Notes: generated by a model not told the origin, from the sequence alone. DNA of 64,000 nt from Woeseiaceae bacterium (GCA_021773135.1 JAJFKP010000006.1:1-64000), one strand, 5' to 3'. Shown: positions 38,019 through 46,966, counted from the first letter of the stretch. Numbers and translations are program-made.

Positions 38019-39905
38019 TCATATTTCCGCGAGGTTGCCTTTGTCCTCCAGCCATTTGCGTCGATCGCCTGAGCGTTTCTTAGCCAGCAGCATATCCATG
38101 AGCTGATCGGTCTTGTCCCTGGCACTGATTGTTAGTTGCACGAGTCGCCGGGTGTCCCGATTCATCGTGGTTTCCCGCAGATGGGAAGGATTCATTTCAC
38201 CGAGACCCTTGAACCTGGTCACCGATACCTTGCCCTTGATCTTTTCGGCCTCAATTCGATCCAGAATACCGTGACGTTCGTGCTCGTCGAGTGCGTAAAA
38301 CTTTTCCTTGCCGACGTCGATGCGATATAGCGGCGGCATGGCAACGTATACGTGTCCCGCGAGAACCAATTCGCGGAAATGTCGCAGGAACAATGCACAG
38401 AGCAGTGTCGCGATATGCAATCCGTCGGAATCAGCGTCAGCCAGAATACAGATCTTGTGGTAGCGCAAACTGTCGAGGTCGGGACTGCCGGGGTCCACAC
38501 CCAGTGCCACGCTGATATCGTGCACTTCCTGCGACGCGAGAATCTCGCCGGCGTCAACCTCCCAGGTATTCAGAATCTTGCCGCGCAAAGGCATGATGGC
38601 CTGTGTGTTTCTGTCGCGGGCCTGTTTTGCCGAGCCGCCTGCAGAATCACCCTCAACCAGGAAAATCTCGCACAGCTCCGGCTCCTGTGACGTGCAATCA
38701 GCCAGCTTCCCCGGCAACGCCGGCCCCGAAACCACTTTCTTGCGAACAACTTTTTTGGCGGCCTTCATTCGGCCTTGCGCATTGCTGATAGCTCGCTGCG
38801 CGATGGTATCGCCCGTTTCCGGGTGTTGATTGAGCCACAATGCAAAACTGTCCTTGATCACTCCCGTCACGAACGCTGCTGACTCTCGAGAGGACAAACG
38901 TTCCTTGGTTTGGCCGGAGAATTGCGGATCCTCCAGCTTTGCGCTCAGGACGAAATTCAGGCCATCCCATACATCTTCCGGCGCGATCTGTACTCCGCGC
39001 GGCAACAGGCTGCGGAAATCGCAAAATTCCCTGATCGCGTTGGTTAGCCCGGTCCGCAGGCCGTTCACATGCGTGCCACCTTGCGGGGTTGGCACCAAAT
39101 TAACGTAACTCTCTGTAACCGTTTGGCTGCCATCCGCATGCCAGGCGAGCGCCCAGTCGACGGCCTCGCTGTTGCCACTCAGTGATCCGGAGAACGGTTG
39201 CGCCGGCAGGTGTTCGCCCTTACCCATCGCTTCCAGCAGATATTCTTCAAGCCCGCCGTCGTAGCACCACTCCATTTTCTCTTTAGGTTTAGCTACCTTG
39301 AGACGGACGACCAAACCGGGACACAGGACCGCCTTGGCCTTTAACGCGTGCTTGATTTTCGGAACTGAAATCCGGGCGGAATCGAAATACTTCGGATCGG
39401 GCCAGAATCGAATGGTCGTGCCGGTATTTGCCTTGCCGACTTTGCCAACGACATCCAGCTTGCCGCGCTTCTTGCCGCCGGCGAAACTTAAGTTGTACTC
39501 CTTTCCGCCGCGACGTATCCAGACCTCGAGATTCTTGGACAAGGCATTCACCACCGACACGCCGACGCCATGTAACCCGCCCGAATACTGATAATTGTCT
39601 TTATTGAACTTGCCGCCCGCATGCAGACGGGTAAGGATTAGTTCGACGCCAGGAATCTTTTCTTTTGGATGCTTGTCAACCGGCATCCCGCGGCCGTCAT
39701 CATTTACTTCGACAGAACCGTCGGCATGCAGGGTAACCTCGATCTTCTTGCAATGGCCGGCCAGCGCCTCGTCGACACTGTTATCAACAACTTCGTGTGC
39801 CAGGTGATTCGGCCGCGACGTATCGGTATACATACCTGGCCTGCGCCGAACTGGATCAAGACCACTTAAGACCTCGATGTCGGCGGCATCGTAACGTTTG
39901 CCCAT
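38019..39905 (-). CDS. parE: DNA topoisomerase IV subunit B
   Basis: This 628-residue ATPase subunit has the GHKL domain (EVVDNSVDEALAGH near residue 35, DDGRGMP near 68, GGLHGVGVSVVNALS near 108), the transducer domain and the TOPRIM domain (LVEGDSAGG near 415, DADSDGLH near 492). The short length and the adjacent parC identify ParE rather than GyrB. The ATG is the first in frame. The region from 39906 to 40101 upstream is free of genes and should hold the promoter. Confidence 0.97.
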   Translation of the reverse strand: MGKRYDAADIEVLSGLDPVRRRPGMYTDTSRPNHLAHEVVDNSVDEALAGHCKKIEVTLHADGSVEVNDDGRGMPVDKHPKEKIPGVELILTRLHAGGKFNKDNYQYSGGLHGVGVSVVNALSKNLEVWIRRGGKEYNLSFAGGKKRGKLDVVGKVGKANTGTTIRFWPDPKYFDSARISVPKIKHALKAKAVLCPGLVVRLKVAKPKEKMEWCYDGGLEEYLLEAMGKGEHLPAQPFSGSLSGNSEAVDWALAWHADGSQTVTESYVNLVPTPQGGTHVNGLRTGLTNAIREFCDFRSLLPRGVQIAPEDVWDGLNFVLSAKLEDPQFSGQTKERLSSRESAAFVTGVIKDSFALWLNQHPETGDTIAQRAISNAQGRMKAAKKVVRKKVVSGPALPGKLADCTSQEPELCEIFLVEGDSAGGSAKQARDRNTQAIMPLRGKILNTWEVDAGEILASQEVHDISVALGVDPGSPDLDSLRYHKICILADADSDGLHIATLLCALFLRHFRELVLAGHVYVAMPPLYRIDVGKEKFYALDEHERHGILDRIEAEKIKGKVSVTRFKGLGEMNPSHLRETTMNRDTRRLVQLTISARDKTDQLMDMLLAKKRSGDRRKWLEDKGNLAEI

Positions 39906-40101
39906 CTACTCGTTTGCCCCAAGCGAAAGCAGGTTTTCTGCCGGCTGGGATTCTATCTTGAATCACGCCGGCGTGCTATTGAACCGGCGCAGTAATATTC
40001 CTGCAGTCGATCTACGCGAAAGTCGCGTCCGCAGCGTCAACGTCCCGCCGCTGCCACGAGCGTTTGATTCAGCAGAAAATAAAATTGTCCGAAAGGAGGC
40101 G

Positions 40102-40686
40102 TCAGTCGAGGTCGTTGATTAACGAGCGCCGAATATTTTCGGCAACGGGCCTGATCTCGACCTGATATACGTCGTGGTCGATGCCTGCTGCCAGTTCAGC
40201 ACCGTTTTTCAAAGCATCCACCTGTTCAGCTGACAGTTCGAAACGCAGGAAATGCACCGCAGAGGTTTTGTCTTCGTCGGATCGCTCGAGGTCCTCGTCC
40301 GCGATCGGCCTGATCAATGGCAAGTCACCGATCTGAATCCAGACGTTGTTCTCGATACCAATCAGGCGGCCCAGCATCGCCCGGCGCTCGTCGACGTCCG
40401 GAAATTCAACCATGAAGGTCGCTTTCCAATTGCTGCCATCAGGGATTAGCGGATTGTAGGCATCCAGCTCTTCCTGGATTGCATCGGCTTCGAAGATCTT
40501 TTCAATACGCAGCATCTCCTGAACCTGGTACTGCATCGTTTTCTGGTCTTCGAAATAGAGCATCGCATTTGTGCCCAACGCCAGGCGCCTGTTGCGCTTG
40601 TGCGCCATGACATCCTCACGGAATTCATCGCGAATCTGCGCATACTTCTCGAGCGTAAAGAGTGTTTCCCTGGTGAGTAATTGCAT
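40102..40686 (-). CDS. DUF3501 family protein
   Basis: This 194-residue protein of unknown function is recognised by its N-terminal MQLLTRETLFTLEKYAQIRDEFR and the RLALGTNAMLYFEDQKTMQYQVQEMLRIE segment. No signal peptide, membrane helix or cofactor motif is visible. The family is usually encoded with a CCG-type Fe-S oxidoreductase and a rubrerythrin, and here it starts 6 bp after the oxidoreductase stop, so a shared oxidative-stress role is inferred from context. Confidence 0.85.
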   Translation of the reverse strand: MQLLTRETLFTLEKYAQIRDEFREDVMAHKRNRRLALGTNAMLYFEDQKTMQYQVQEMLRIEKIFEADAIQEELDAYNPLIPDGSNWKATFMVEFPDVDERRAMLGRLIGIENNVWIQIGDLPLIRPIADEDLERSDEDKTSAVHFLRFELSAEQVDALKNGAELAAGIDHDVYQVEIRPVAENIRRSLINDLD

Positions 40687-40692
40687 AATTTT

Positions 40693-42036
40693 CTAGATTC
40701 CGTAAGCCTGTCTTAAGAGTGCCGCCGGATTGCCGGGTTCCACGGCATCCAACTCCTGAGCGATTTGTTCGGCCGCCATTGGGCAGTCACTGATGAAGTA
40801 GTCAGATTCGCTTTTCCTAACCTTGGCGACTACCGGTCGTGCAATTTTCCTGGAGATAGCGTGGGTCTCTTTTTTCACTGCATACGTCCCATCATGGCCT
40901 GAACAGCGCTCGATAACCTGGACGTCGGTGTCGGGCACAAGTTGCAGAATATCCCGTGTCTTCAAACCAATGTTTTGCACGCGCAGATGACAGGGCACCT
41001 GGTAGGCAATCGTCCCAAGCGAATTCGCAAACCGGGTATCCAGTTTGCCCGCTTTGTGACGCAGCATCAGGTATTCAAACGGGTCGAAAGTTGCGTCCCG
41101 AACCTTGATCACATCCGGGTCGTCCGGGAACATTAGTGGCAGTTCCTGCTTGAACATCAGTGTGCAGGAGGGAACGGGCGTAATGATGTCCCATCCTTGA
41201 TCGACCTGCCGTGCCAGCGCCGGAATATTGATCTCTTTTAGTCTCGCGACGGCCTCCAGGTCGCCCAGTTCGAGTTTCGGCATACCGCAGCACGCCTCAT
41301 TTTCTGCAAGCGTAACCGCAATGGCATTGTGTGCGTAAATCGCGGCGAGATCATCATTCACAGATGGCATATTGTGATTGCCATAACAGGTGGTGAACAG
41401 CACGACCTGCCCTCTTGTGCCTTCGGTCGGTATCGCCGCCGTCGCTGTGGGCGAACTCAACCCTTGTAGACGTTTACGGGCAGTATCAGAGTAATAACGC
41501 GGTACCGGCGCGTCTCGATGAACACCCAGTGCACTCTCAAGCAATGCGCGACCCGCCTTGCTTTTGTTGATCGCGTTTACGGTCTGCGTGATTAACGGGA
41601 TGCCGGCAAATCGACCAACCTTGTCCGTCGATGTGAGCAGATTGTCGCGGAACGATGCACCGTTATTTTTGAATCGGGTCGCCTTGGCTCGCAACATCAG
41701 GTGCGGGAAGTCGACGTTCCATTCATGTGGCGGTACGTACGGACATTTTGTCATGTAGCACATGTCGCACAGATAGCAATGATCGACAACGTCCCAAAAA
41801 ACGGCTTTCGGAACCGTGTCGACCTCCATACTTTCGGACTCGTCCACTGCGTCGAACAAGGTGGGAAACGAGTGACACAAATTGAAGCAACGACGACAGC
41901 CGTGACAAATATCAAAAACTCTTTCGAGCTCAGACATCAATGAGGATTCGTCATAGAAATCCTCGGATTGCCAGTCAATCGGATGACGCGTGGGTGCCTC
42001 GAGACTCCCCTCGCGGTTGTCGTCAGGTGGGGTCAT
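40693..42036 (-). CDS. CCG-domain 4Fe-4S oxidoreductase (heterodisulfide reductase/GlpC-like)
   Basis: This is 447 residues from ATG 42036. Two ferredoxin-type [4Fe-4S] motifs lie near the N-terminus: CHGCRRCFNLC and CYLCDMCYMTKCP. Two cysteine-rich CCG-type domains follow (NEACCGMPKLE near 265; VIERCSGHDGTY near 385). Such subunits pass electrons between a donor and a partner enzyme; the donor is unknown here. An in-frame TTG 24 nt upstream lies inside a terminator hairpin, so the ATG is chosen. It lies between rubrerythrin and DUF3501 genes. Confidence 0.88.
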   Translation of the reverse strand: MTPPDDNREGSLEAPTRHPIDWQSEDFYDESSLMSELERVFDICHGCRRCFNLCHSFPTLFDAVDESESMEVDTVPKAVFWDVVDHCYLCDMCYMTKCPYVPPHEWNVDFPHLMLRAKATRFKNNGASFRDNLLTSTDKVGRFAGIPLITQTVNAINKSKAGRALLESALGVHRDAPVPRYYSDTARKRLQGLSSPTATAAIPTEGTRGQVVLFTTCYGNHNMPSVNDDLAAIYAHNAIAVTLAENEACCGMPKLELGDLEAVARLKEINIPALARQVDQGWDIITPVPSCTLMFKQELPLMFPDDPDVIKVRDATFDPFEYLMLRHKAGKLDTRFANSLGTIAYQVPCHLRVQNIGLKTRDILQLVPDTDVQVIERCSGHDGTYAVKKETHAISRKIARPVVAKVRKSESDYFISDCPMAAEQIAQELDAVEPGNPAALLRQAYGI

Positions 42037-42045
42037 AGCTAATTT

Positions 42046-42070
42046 GAAAAAGCCGGGCAATCGCCCGGCT
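42046..42070 (-). terminator. Terminator between rubrerythrin and the Fe-S oxidoreductase gene
   Basis: AGCCGGGC and GCCCGGCT form a perfect 8-bp stem with a 4-nt loop (42051-42070), followed on the minus strand by five T. It ends 10 nt before the ATG of the next gene. It would make rubrerythrin transcripts end here most of the time, with read-through supplying the downstream pair. Confidence 0.85.
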
Positions 42071-42084
42071 CTTAAGTGCCTGCC

Positions 42085-42504
42085 TTAGTCGTCGAGTGAG
42101 TCCAGTGCTTTCTGAAAACGATTCGCATGCGATCGCTCGGCTTTCGCCAATGTCTCGAACCAGTCGGCAATTTCCTCGAATTCTTCGTCGCGGGCTGTTT
42201 TTGCCATTCCTGGATACATGTCAGTGTACTCATGTGTCTCGCCGGCAATTGCCGCTGCCAGGTTCGCGGAGGTGGAGCCGATGGGCAGGCCGGTTGCCGG
42301 ATCGCCGGTCTCCTCGAGATACTCGAGGTGGCCATGTGCATGCCCGGTTTCACCTTCTGCCGTTGAACGAAATACTGCAGCTACATCGTTGTAACCTTCC
42401 ACGTCGGCTTTTGCGGCGAAGTAAAGATAACGACGGTTGGCCTGAGATTCTCCGGCAAATGCGTCTTTAAGATTGTTTTCAGTCTGGCTGCCTTTCAGTG
42501 ACAT
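42085..42504 (-). CDS. Rubrerythrin-like diiron protein without rubredoxin domain
   Basis: This 139-residue ferritin-like four-helix protein carries diiron ligand motifs: FAGESQANRRY near residue 16, EGETGHAHGH near 50, and the second set in the helix around AGETHEY and AKAERSHANRF. The usual C-terminal rubredoxin domain (CxxC pairs) is absent, so it needs an external electron donor, perhaps the Fe-S protein encoded next. Rubrerythrins reduce hydrogen peroxide. A perfect 17-bp palindrome lies 31 bp upstream. Confidence 0.9.
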   Translation of the reverse strand: MSLKGSQTENNLKDAFAGESQANRRYLYFAAKADVEGYNDVAAVFRSTAEGETGHAHGHLEYLEETGDPATGLPIGSTSANLAAAIAGETHEYTDMYPGMAKTARDEEFEEIADWFETLAKAERSHANRFQKALDSLDD

Positions 42505-42534
42505 GGTCGCTCCTCTAGATACGATTGATTATGA

Positions 42535-42551
42535 TTTAGACTGAGTCTAAA
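42535..42551. promoter_or_regulatory. Palindromic operator upstream of rubrerythrin
   Basis: TTTAGACT-G-AGTCTAAA is a perfect 8+1+8 inverted repeat, 31 bp before the rubrerythrin start and close to a possible minus-strand -35 TTGTTT and -10 CATAAT. Its TTTAGA...TCTAAA ends resemble boxes of Fur-family regulators of the Irr/PerR type, but the regulator cannot be named from sequence alone. Confidence 0.65.
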
Positions 42552-42671
42552 CAATTGCTAAACTCTATGCCCGCCAGCAGCACATGTCAATGTACTGACA
42601 ACGTTGACCCGTTTGCGACACCGATGTAGCGTACGCGCTCGAGCAATGACACCTGGTGGAATCCTACGCGC

Positions 42672-42908
42672 ATGGCCAGCGAAAAAAAATTGAATCTCGA
42701 GAAGTCTCTAGCCGACCTCGAAAAGCTGGTAGAGGAACTCGAGAGCGGCGACCTGCCGCTTGACAAGGCGATGAAAAAGTTTGAAGACGGCATAAAACTG
42801 ACGCGTGGTTGTCAAACCGCACTCAAAGATGCTGAGCAGAAAGTTGACGTGCTGCTCAAGAGCACCGGCGGCCAGGAATCATTGCAGGCGTTTGACGAAC
42901 CCGATTAG
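42672..42908 (+). CDS. xseB: Exodeoxyribonuclease VII small subunit
   Basis: This 78-residue helical protein forms the nuclease ExoVII with XseA, which degrades single-stranded DNA. The family pattern is clear: LEKSLADLEKLVEELESGDLPLDKAMKKFEDGIKL. In many gammaproteobacteria it is followed by ispA and dxs. Here it stands alone and faces feoB, with 7 bp between the two stops. Confidence 0.94.
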   Translation: MASEKKLNLEKSLADLEKLVEELESGDLPLDKAMKKFEDGIKLTRGCQTALKDAEQKVDVLLKSTGGQESLQAFDEPD

Positions 42909-42915
42909 ACGTTTT

Positions 42916-45105
42916 TCAAACGGTTCCGAGCTGATAGGCGGCTAAGGCACCGAGATAGCCGAGTGCAGTCATATAGGTCCATGCAAATATTGGCCAACGC
43001 CAGCTGTTCGTTTCGCGCTTGATAACCGCAATGGTTGCTGCACACTGCAAGCAGCAGGCGTAGAAAATTAACAGACCGATGACCATCGGCAACGTGAAGA
43101 CCGGCGTTCCGTCGCTGTGACGCGCCGATTTAAGTCTTTCGGTTAGGGTAGCCTCGTCGGCTTCATCGCCGACGGCATAAACGGTTCCTAACACCGCAAC
43201 GACTACCTCGCGCGCCGGAAAGCTGGCAATAACAGCTGAGGAAATTTTCCAGTCCCAACCCAGTGGTTTGAATACGGGTTCGATAAATTTCCCTGCACGA
43301 CCCAGGAAGCTTTGCTCCAATTGGGCAGCGGCGGCATCGTTTTCGAGCTGCGCCCACGCGGTTTCCAGCTCGGCGCCGGCGAGCCTGTTCGCCACGAGCG
43401 CCTGTTGCTGCTCGAGATTAGCCTGAATATCGGTCGCACGCGGATAGTACGCGAGTGCCCAGATCACCACGGCAACCGCGAAAACAACCGTGCCCGCCCG
43501 CTTTAGAAAAATTTTCGCCCGCCCGTATAGTTGCACCAGCACCGTTTGCAGGTTCGGCCGTCGAAATTCAGGCAGCATCAGGGCAAATGTCGGTTTCGGT
43601 CCATGCAAAGCACTCTTGCGCAGTAGCAATGCCGTAAGAAGACCCGCCACAATTCCTAACAGATACAGACCGAACAGCACGATGCCCTGCAGATTCATGA
43701 AACCGACATTAGTCGCCGGCACAAATGCGGCAATCAGTAATGCGTACACAGGCAATCGCGCCGAGCAGGTCATAAAGGGCGCCGCCAGGATAGTCGCGAT
43801 GCGGTCGCGACGATTCGGAATGACCCGGGTGGACATGATGCCGGGAACCGCACAGGCGAAGCTCGAAATCATGGGAATGATCGACTGGCCCGACAAGCCG
43901 ACGGAACGCATCGTTCGGTCCATCAGGTAAGCGGCACGCGCAAGGTAGCCGGAATCTTCCAGCACGATGATGAACAGAAAGAGAATCAGGATCTGCGGCA
44001 GAAAAACAATAACGCTGCCGACGCCGGCAATCACGCCATCGGCGATAAAGCTTGATAAAGCACCTGCGGGGAGGTTCTGCGCCATGAAGGCGCCAATAGC
44101 CGCAGTGTTGCTGTCGATCGCATCCATTAACGGTGTGGCCCACGCGAATACCGCCTGAAAGACGACCGCCATGACGAGGAATAGTCCGATGGTTCCCGGC
44201 ACCGGTTGATTGATGAAATGCCTGGTGCGCGATCCCCAGGTCGTGATCGCCGGCGCGGCTTGCTGGACCTCATTCATTACCTCGCGTACCCAGGAATAGC
44301 GCTGGCGTGCCTCTTTTGCGAGTGGCGGGTCCGACCCGAACAGCCGCTCCCGCATGTTGGCAAGCTGGTCAGCGCCGTCGTCACCCAGGTATTCCGCGAC
44401 TTCCTGAGCGAGTTCGCTATCGACGTCAATCAGGGCGCGTTCAATCTCAAAGCGGGGCACCGTTGCCGGCAACGTTTTGGCCAACTCCTCTGAGGCCGCA
44501 CCGAGCTCACCCCAGATTGGCGGAACCACGTGCCGCGGGGCATCGGGCAATTCGCTCAATGCTAATTTTAGTTCGTCCAGGCCCTGACCTGTGGTTGCCA
44601 CTACCGGGCATACCCGAACGCCGCCAAGGCGCTGTTCGAGTGCCATACTGTCGATAGCGATACCGCTGGCAATCGCTGCGTCGGTCATTGTCAATGCAAC
44701 CATCACCGGCAGGTCGAGCTCCAGCAACTGTTGGACGAGATAGAGACCCTGGTAGAGATGCGTTGCATCTACAACGGCGAGAATGCCGGCGGGTCGGTCC
44801 ATATCCGGCATGCGTCCCAGCACGACGTCGGCTGCAATGCGTTCTTCCAGCGAATGCGCACTCAGTGCGAACATCCCAGGCAGGTCGATCAATTCGAGCT
44901 CGATATCGCCAACGCGTGTGATGCCCAAATGCTTCTCGACCGTAACCCCGGGATAGTTTCCGGTTCGTTGCCGCATGCCGGTTAGTCGATTGAATAGTGT
45001 ACTTTTGCCGGCATTGGGATTACCGACGACCGCGATGCGTGCCGACGGGCGTCGGCGTACGGAAATCTGGTCAGCCGATATCCGGGTGACCGACTCTTTA
45101 CTCAC
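42916..45105 (-). CDS. feoB: Ferrous iron transport protein B
   Basis: This is 729 residues from the GTG at 45105, which overlaps the feoA stop by 8 bp (GTGAGTAA). A longer frame to 45195 would overlap feoA by almost 100 bp and is rejected. The N-terminal G-protein domain has GNPNAGKST, and the membrane domain follows with repeated Gate motifs (CAVPGIMSTR; MTCSARLPVY). Two late helices include a CCLQCAATIAVIKRE segment near the C-terminus. It imports Fe(II) across the inner membrane and is co-transcribed with feoA under Fur control. Confidence 0.97.
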   Translation of the reverse strand: MSKESVTRISADQISVRRRPSARIAVVGNPNAGKSTLFNRLTGMRQRTGNYPGVTVEKHLGITRVGDIELELIDLPGMFALSAHSLEERIAADVVLGRMPDMDRPAGILAVVDATHLYQGLYLVQQLLELDLPVMVALTMTDAAIASGIAIDSMALEQRLGGVRVCPVVATTGQGLDELKLALSELPDAPRHVVPPIWGELGAASEELAKTLPATVPRFEIERALIDVDSELAQEVAEYLGDDGADQLANMRERLFGSDPPLAKEARQRYSWVREVMNEVQQAAPAITTWGSRTRHFINQPVPGTIGLFLVMAVVFQAVFAWATPLMDAIDSNTAAIGAFMAQNLPAGALSSFIADGVIAGVGSVIVFLPQILILFLFIIVLEDSGYLARAAYLMDRTMRSVGLSGQSIIPMISSFACAVPGIMSTRVIPNRRDRIATILAAPFMTCSARLPVYALLIAAFVPATNVGFMNLQGIVLFGLYLLGIVAGLLTALLLRKSALHGPKPTFALMLPEFRRPNLQTVLVQLYGRAKIFLKRAGTVVFAVAVVIWALAYYPRATDIQANLEQQQALVANRLAGAELETAWAQLENDAAAAQLEQSFLGRAGKFIEPVFKPLGWDWKISSAVIASFPAREVVVAVLGTVYAVGDEADEATLTERLKSARHSDGTPVFTLPMVIGLLIFYACCLQCAATIAVIKRETNSWRWPIFAWTYMTALGYLGALAAYQLGTV

Positions 45106-45334
45106 CTGGCTCGGCTGGAGTAACGGCGAAATGCCGGGCCTGTTCCCGACGCAGCGAGATTGCGTTACCAAACATGCGGATTTCCAGGGGGTCACCGCCT
45201 ATCGCTGAGCTGGCCAGCTCGATCTCGGCGCCCTCGACAAGGCCCAAGACCATCAGCCGCTGCACATCCGGATCAACGGCGTTGACGTCGTTAATCACGT
45301 ACTTTCGGCCACGCTGCAGTGATGCAAGAGTCAT
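45098..45334 (-). CDS. feoA: Ferrous iron transport protein A
   Basis: This is a small SH3-like cytoplasmic protein of 78 residues from ATG 45334, chosen because AGGGA lies nine bases upstream; an in-frame ATG at 45361 would add nine residues. MTLASLQRGRKYVINDV and the RLMVLGLVEGAEIEL and RREQARHFAV segments are typical. FeoA supports FeoB-mediated Fe(II) uptake. A Fur box lies 46 bp upstream of the chosen start. Confidence 0.93.
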   Translation of the reverse strand: MTLASLQRGRKYVINDVNAVDPDVQRLMVLGLVEGAEIELASSAIGGDPLEIRMFGNAISLRREQARHFAVTPAEPGE

Positions 45335-45379
45335 GTCGTCGAATTCCCTGAATTCATTCATCGGTAATTAGTGTACAGA

Positions 45380-45398
45380 AATGAGAATGATTCGCAAT
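45380..45398. promoter_or_regulatory. Fur box of feoAB
   Basis: AATGAGAATGATTCGCAAT fits the 19-bp Fur consensus with the GAGAATGATT core and an AT-rich imperfect inverted repeat. It sits 46 bp before the feoA start, the place expected for iron-dependent repression. Confidence 0.8.
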
Positions 45399-45406
45399 AG
45401 CATTCC

Positions 45407-45646
45407 CTACGTAATCCTACTTACGTCACAACATCCGCGTGGTCTGCGTTCATCAAAAACCGTGATGCAAGCGGATTCAGGGATAAAACCCGGCGCCGGA
45501 TCGGGACCGAGGTCGCTGATGCCATACTTTTCATCATCGATGTGGAGGTCTGAACCCTGCGAGCTACAAATGTGGGCCGGCATGAGCGACAGTTGTGCCA
45601 CCGTGGGAGCGGCATCAGCGACAACATCAATGCAGCATTCTACAGT
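45407..45646 (-). other. 80-codon open frame in phase after the kinase stop
   Basis: The frame of the upstream kinase continues for 80 codons after its TGA (45647-45649) until a TAG at 45407-45409. The text looks coding-like (ECCIDVVADAAPTVAQLSLMPAHICSS, then LHIDDEKYGISDLGPDPAP). An internal GTG at 45601 could start a 64-residue peptide. No ribosome site is evident and the family is not recognised. It may be a separate small gene, a read-through extension, a decayed domain, or chance. It also fills the gap before the feoAB control region. Confidence 0.35.
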
Positions 45647-46951
45647 TCAGGTTTGCGCGCTACCGTCGCCCTGCAACCTGGTAATGAGCGCTCGCAGGAA
45701 TACCTTATTAAATCTCAGCTGGCAGGCTTGCGAAACCTGCTCCATCAGTGTCGAACTTACGCGAAGTATCTGGATCGATCCGCTCGCAGTGATGGATGCA
45801 GTTCGTTTAGCGCCGCGCACATAGCTCGTTTCTCCGAAACAGTCGCCATTGGTCAGTACGCCCAGCTTCTTACCATTGGCCTCCACGTCCGCCTCGCCCG
45901 AAACGATGATGTAGAACCGGTCATCCATCTCGCCTTCGCGCACGATGTCTTCGCCATCCTGGTATTCATGCCAATCCGACGCCCGCAGGACTTCCCAGAT
46001 CTCCGCATGCGAAAATTCGTGAAAGAATGTCAGCGTTCGCAGCAGGTCAAAATGTTCCTGGTTATCGAGGCTGTCGTACTTGGTTCGCAGATCCTGGTAC
46101 ACGCGGGTTAAGTCTGCCGCCATCGCGTTGCCATTGGGGCAGCGCTTGCCAGGCTCTTTTTGCATGGTCATCGCAACAACCTCTTCCAGCTCTTCCGGCA
46201 GGTCGTCACGATAGGTATGAATAGGTGGCGGCGTCGCATAAACGATCTGATGCAGCAGTTTGGAGAGATTGTCGGCGCGAAACGGACGAAATCCCGTTAG
46301 CAATTCATACAGAACGGCGCCAAGGGAATAGATATCAGACGCCGACGTCAGGTCTTCGGACTGCACCTGCTCGGGCGACATATAGCTGGGTGACCCGGCG
46401 ATACCCTCGATGCGGGATATATCCGCATCGGCGCAAATGGCGATGCCGAAATCGATGATGCGAACGTCATTGTCAATGGTCAACATGACGTTGCTGGGTT
46501 TGATATCGCGATGTATTACGCCGCGACTGTGCGCGTAGTGCAGTGCCTTGGCGCATTTGTAAATTATTTCTACGACATCGTCGACGCGGAGCAAATTGTC
46601 GGGTCGACAGTACGCGGCGAGCGTACGGGCACCCTGAATATGTTCTGTAACAACGTAATATTGCCCGTCTTCTTCACCGGCGTCGTAGATGGGCATGATA
46701 TTCGGATGCTGCAACATGCCGACCATGTGCGCTTCGTTGAAGAACATCTTGCGCGACACCTTGGCACGATCGGCGTCGATGTCTTCCTCGATATTGTAAA
46801 CCTTGATCGCAACGTCGCGACGGTAATAAGGATCGTGCGAGAGATAAACGTCACCGGTGCTCCCTTTACCAACCTTGTTGATAATGACGTATTTACCGAT
46901 CTTATCGGGGACATCATTCGGTCGCTGAATTTCGCTGACGTTCCGTGCCAT
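45647..46951 (-). CDS. Ser/Thr protein kinase with C-terminal cyclic-nucleotide-binding domain
   Basis: This 434-residue protein has a Hanks-type kinase domain at about 20-290 with Lys50, HRDIKPSN at 147-154, DFG at 167-169 and SPSYMSPEQ. A cNMP-binding domain covers about 320-425. Its phosphate-binding cassette CFGETSYVRGAKRTAS keeps the FGE and the Arg that contact cAMP or cGMP, so ligand binding is plausible. No transmembrane segment is visible, so it is probably cytosolic. It starts 15 bp after pgpA at the end of the glyA-to-pgpA series and may be co-transcribed with it. Confidence 0.9.
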   Translation of the reverse strand: MARNVSEIQRPNDVPDKIGKYVIINKVGKGSTGDVYLSHDPYYRRDVAIKVYNIEEDIDADRAKVSRKMFFNEAHMVGMLQHPNIMPIYDAGEEDGQYYVVTEHIQGARTLAAYCRPDNLLRVDDVVEIIYKCAKALHYAHSRGVIHRDIKPSNVMLTIDNDVRIIDFGIAICADADISRIEGIAGSPSYMSPEQVQSEDLTSASDIYSLGAVLYELLTGFRPFRADNLSKLLHQIVYATPPPIHTYRDDLPEELEEVVAMTMQKEPGKRCPNGNAMAADLTRVYQDLRTKYDSLDNQEHFDLLRTLTFFHEFSHAEIWEVLRASDWHEYQDGEDIVREGEMDDRFYIIVSGEADVEANGKKLGVLTNGDCFGETSYVRGAKRTASITASGSIQILRVSSTLMEQVSQACQLRFNKVFLRALITRLQGDGSAQT

Positions 46952-46966
46952 TTGATCGCTTCTCAG

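Noticed and set aside
45106-45195. Longer FeoB start
   Set aside because: It would overlap feoA by nearly 100 bp; the GTG at the feoA stop fits the family N-terminus.
45407-45649. Selenocysteine codon at the kinase TGA
   Set aside because: The cNMP domain already ends naturally, TGA is not at a redox position, and no convincing SECIS-like hairpin was recognised just after it.
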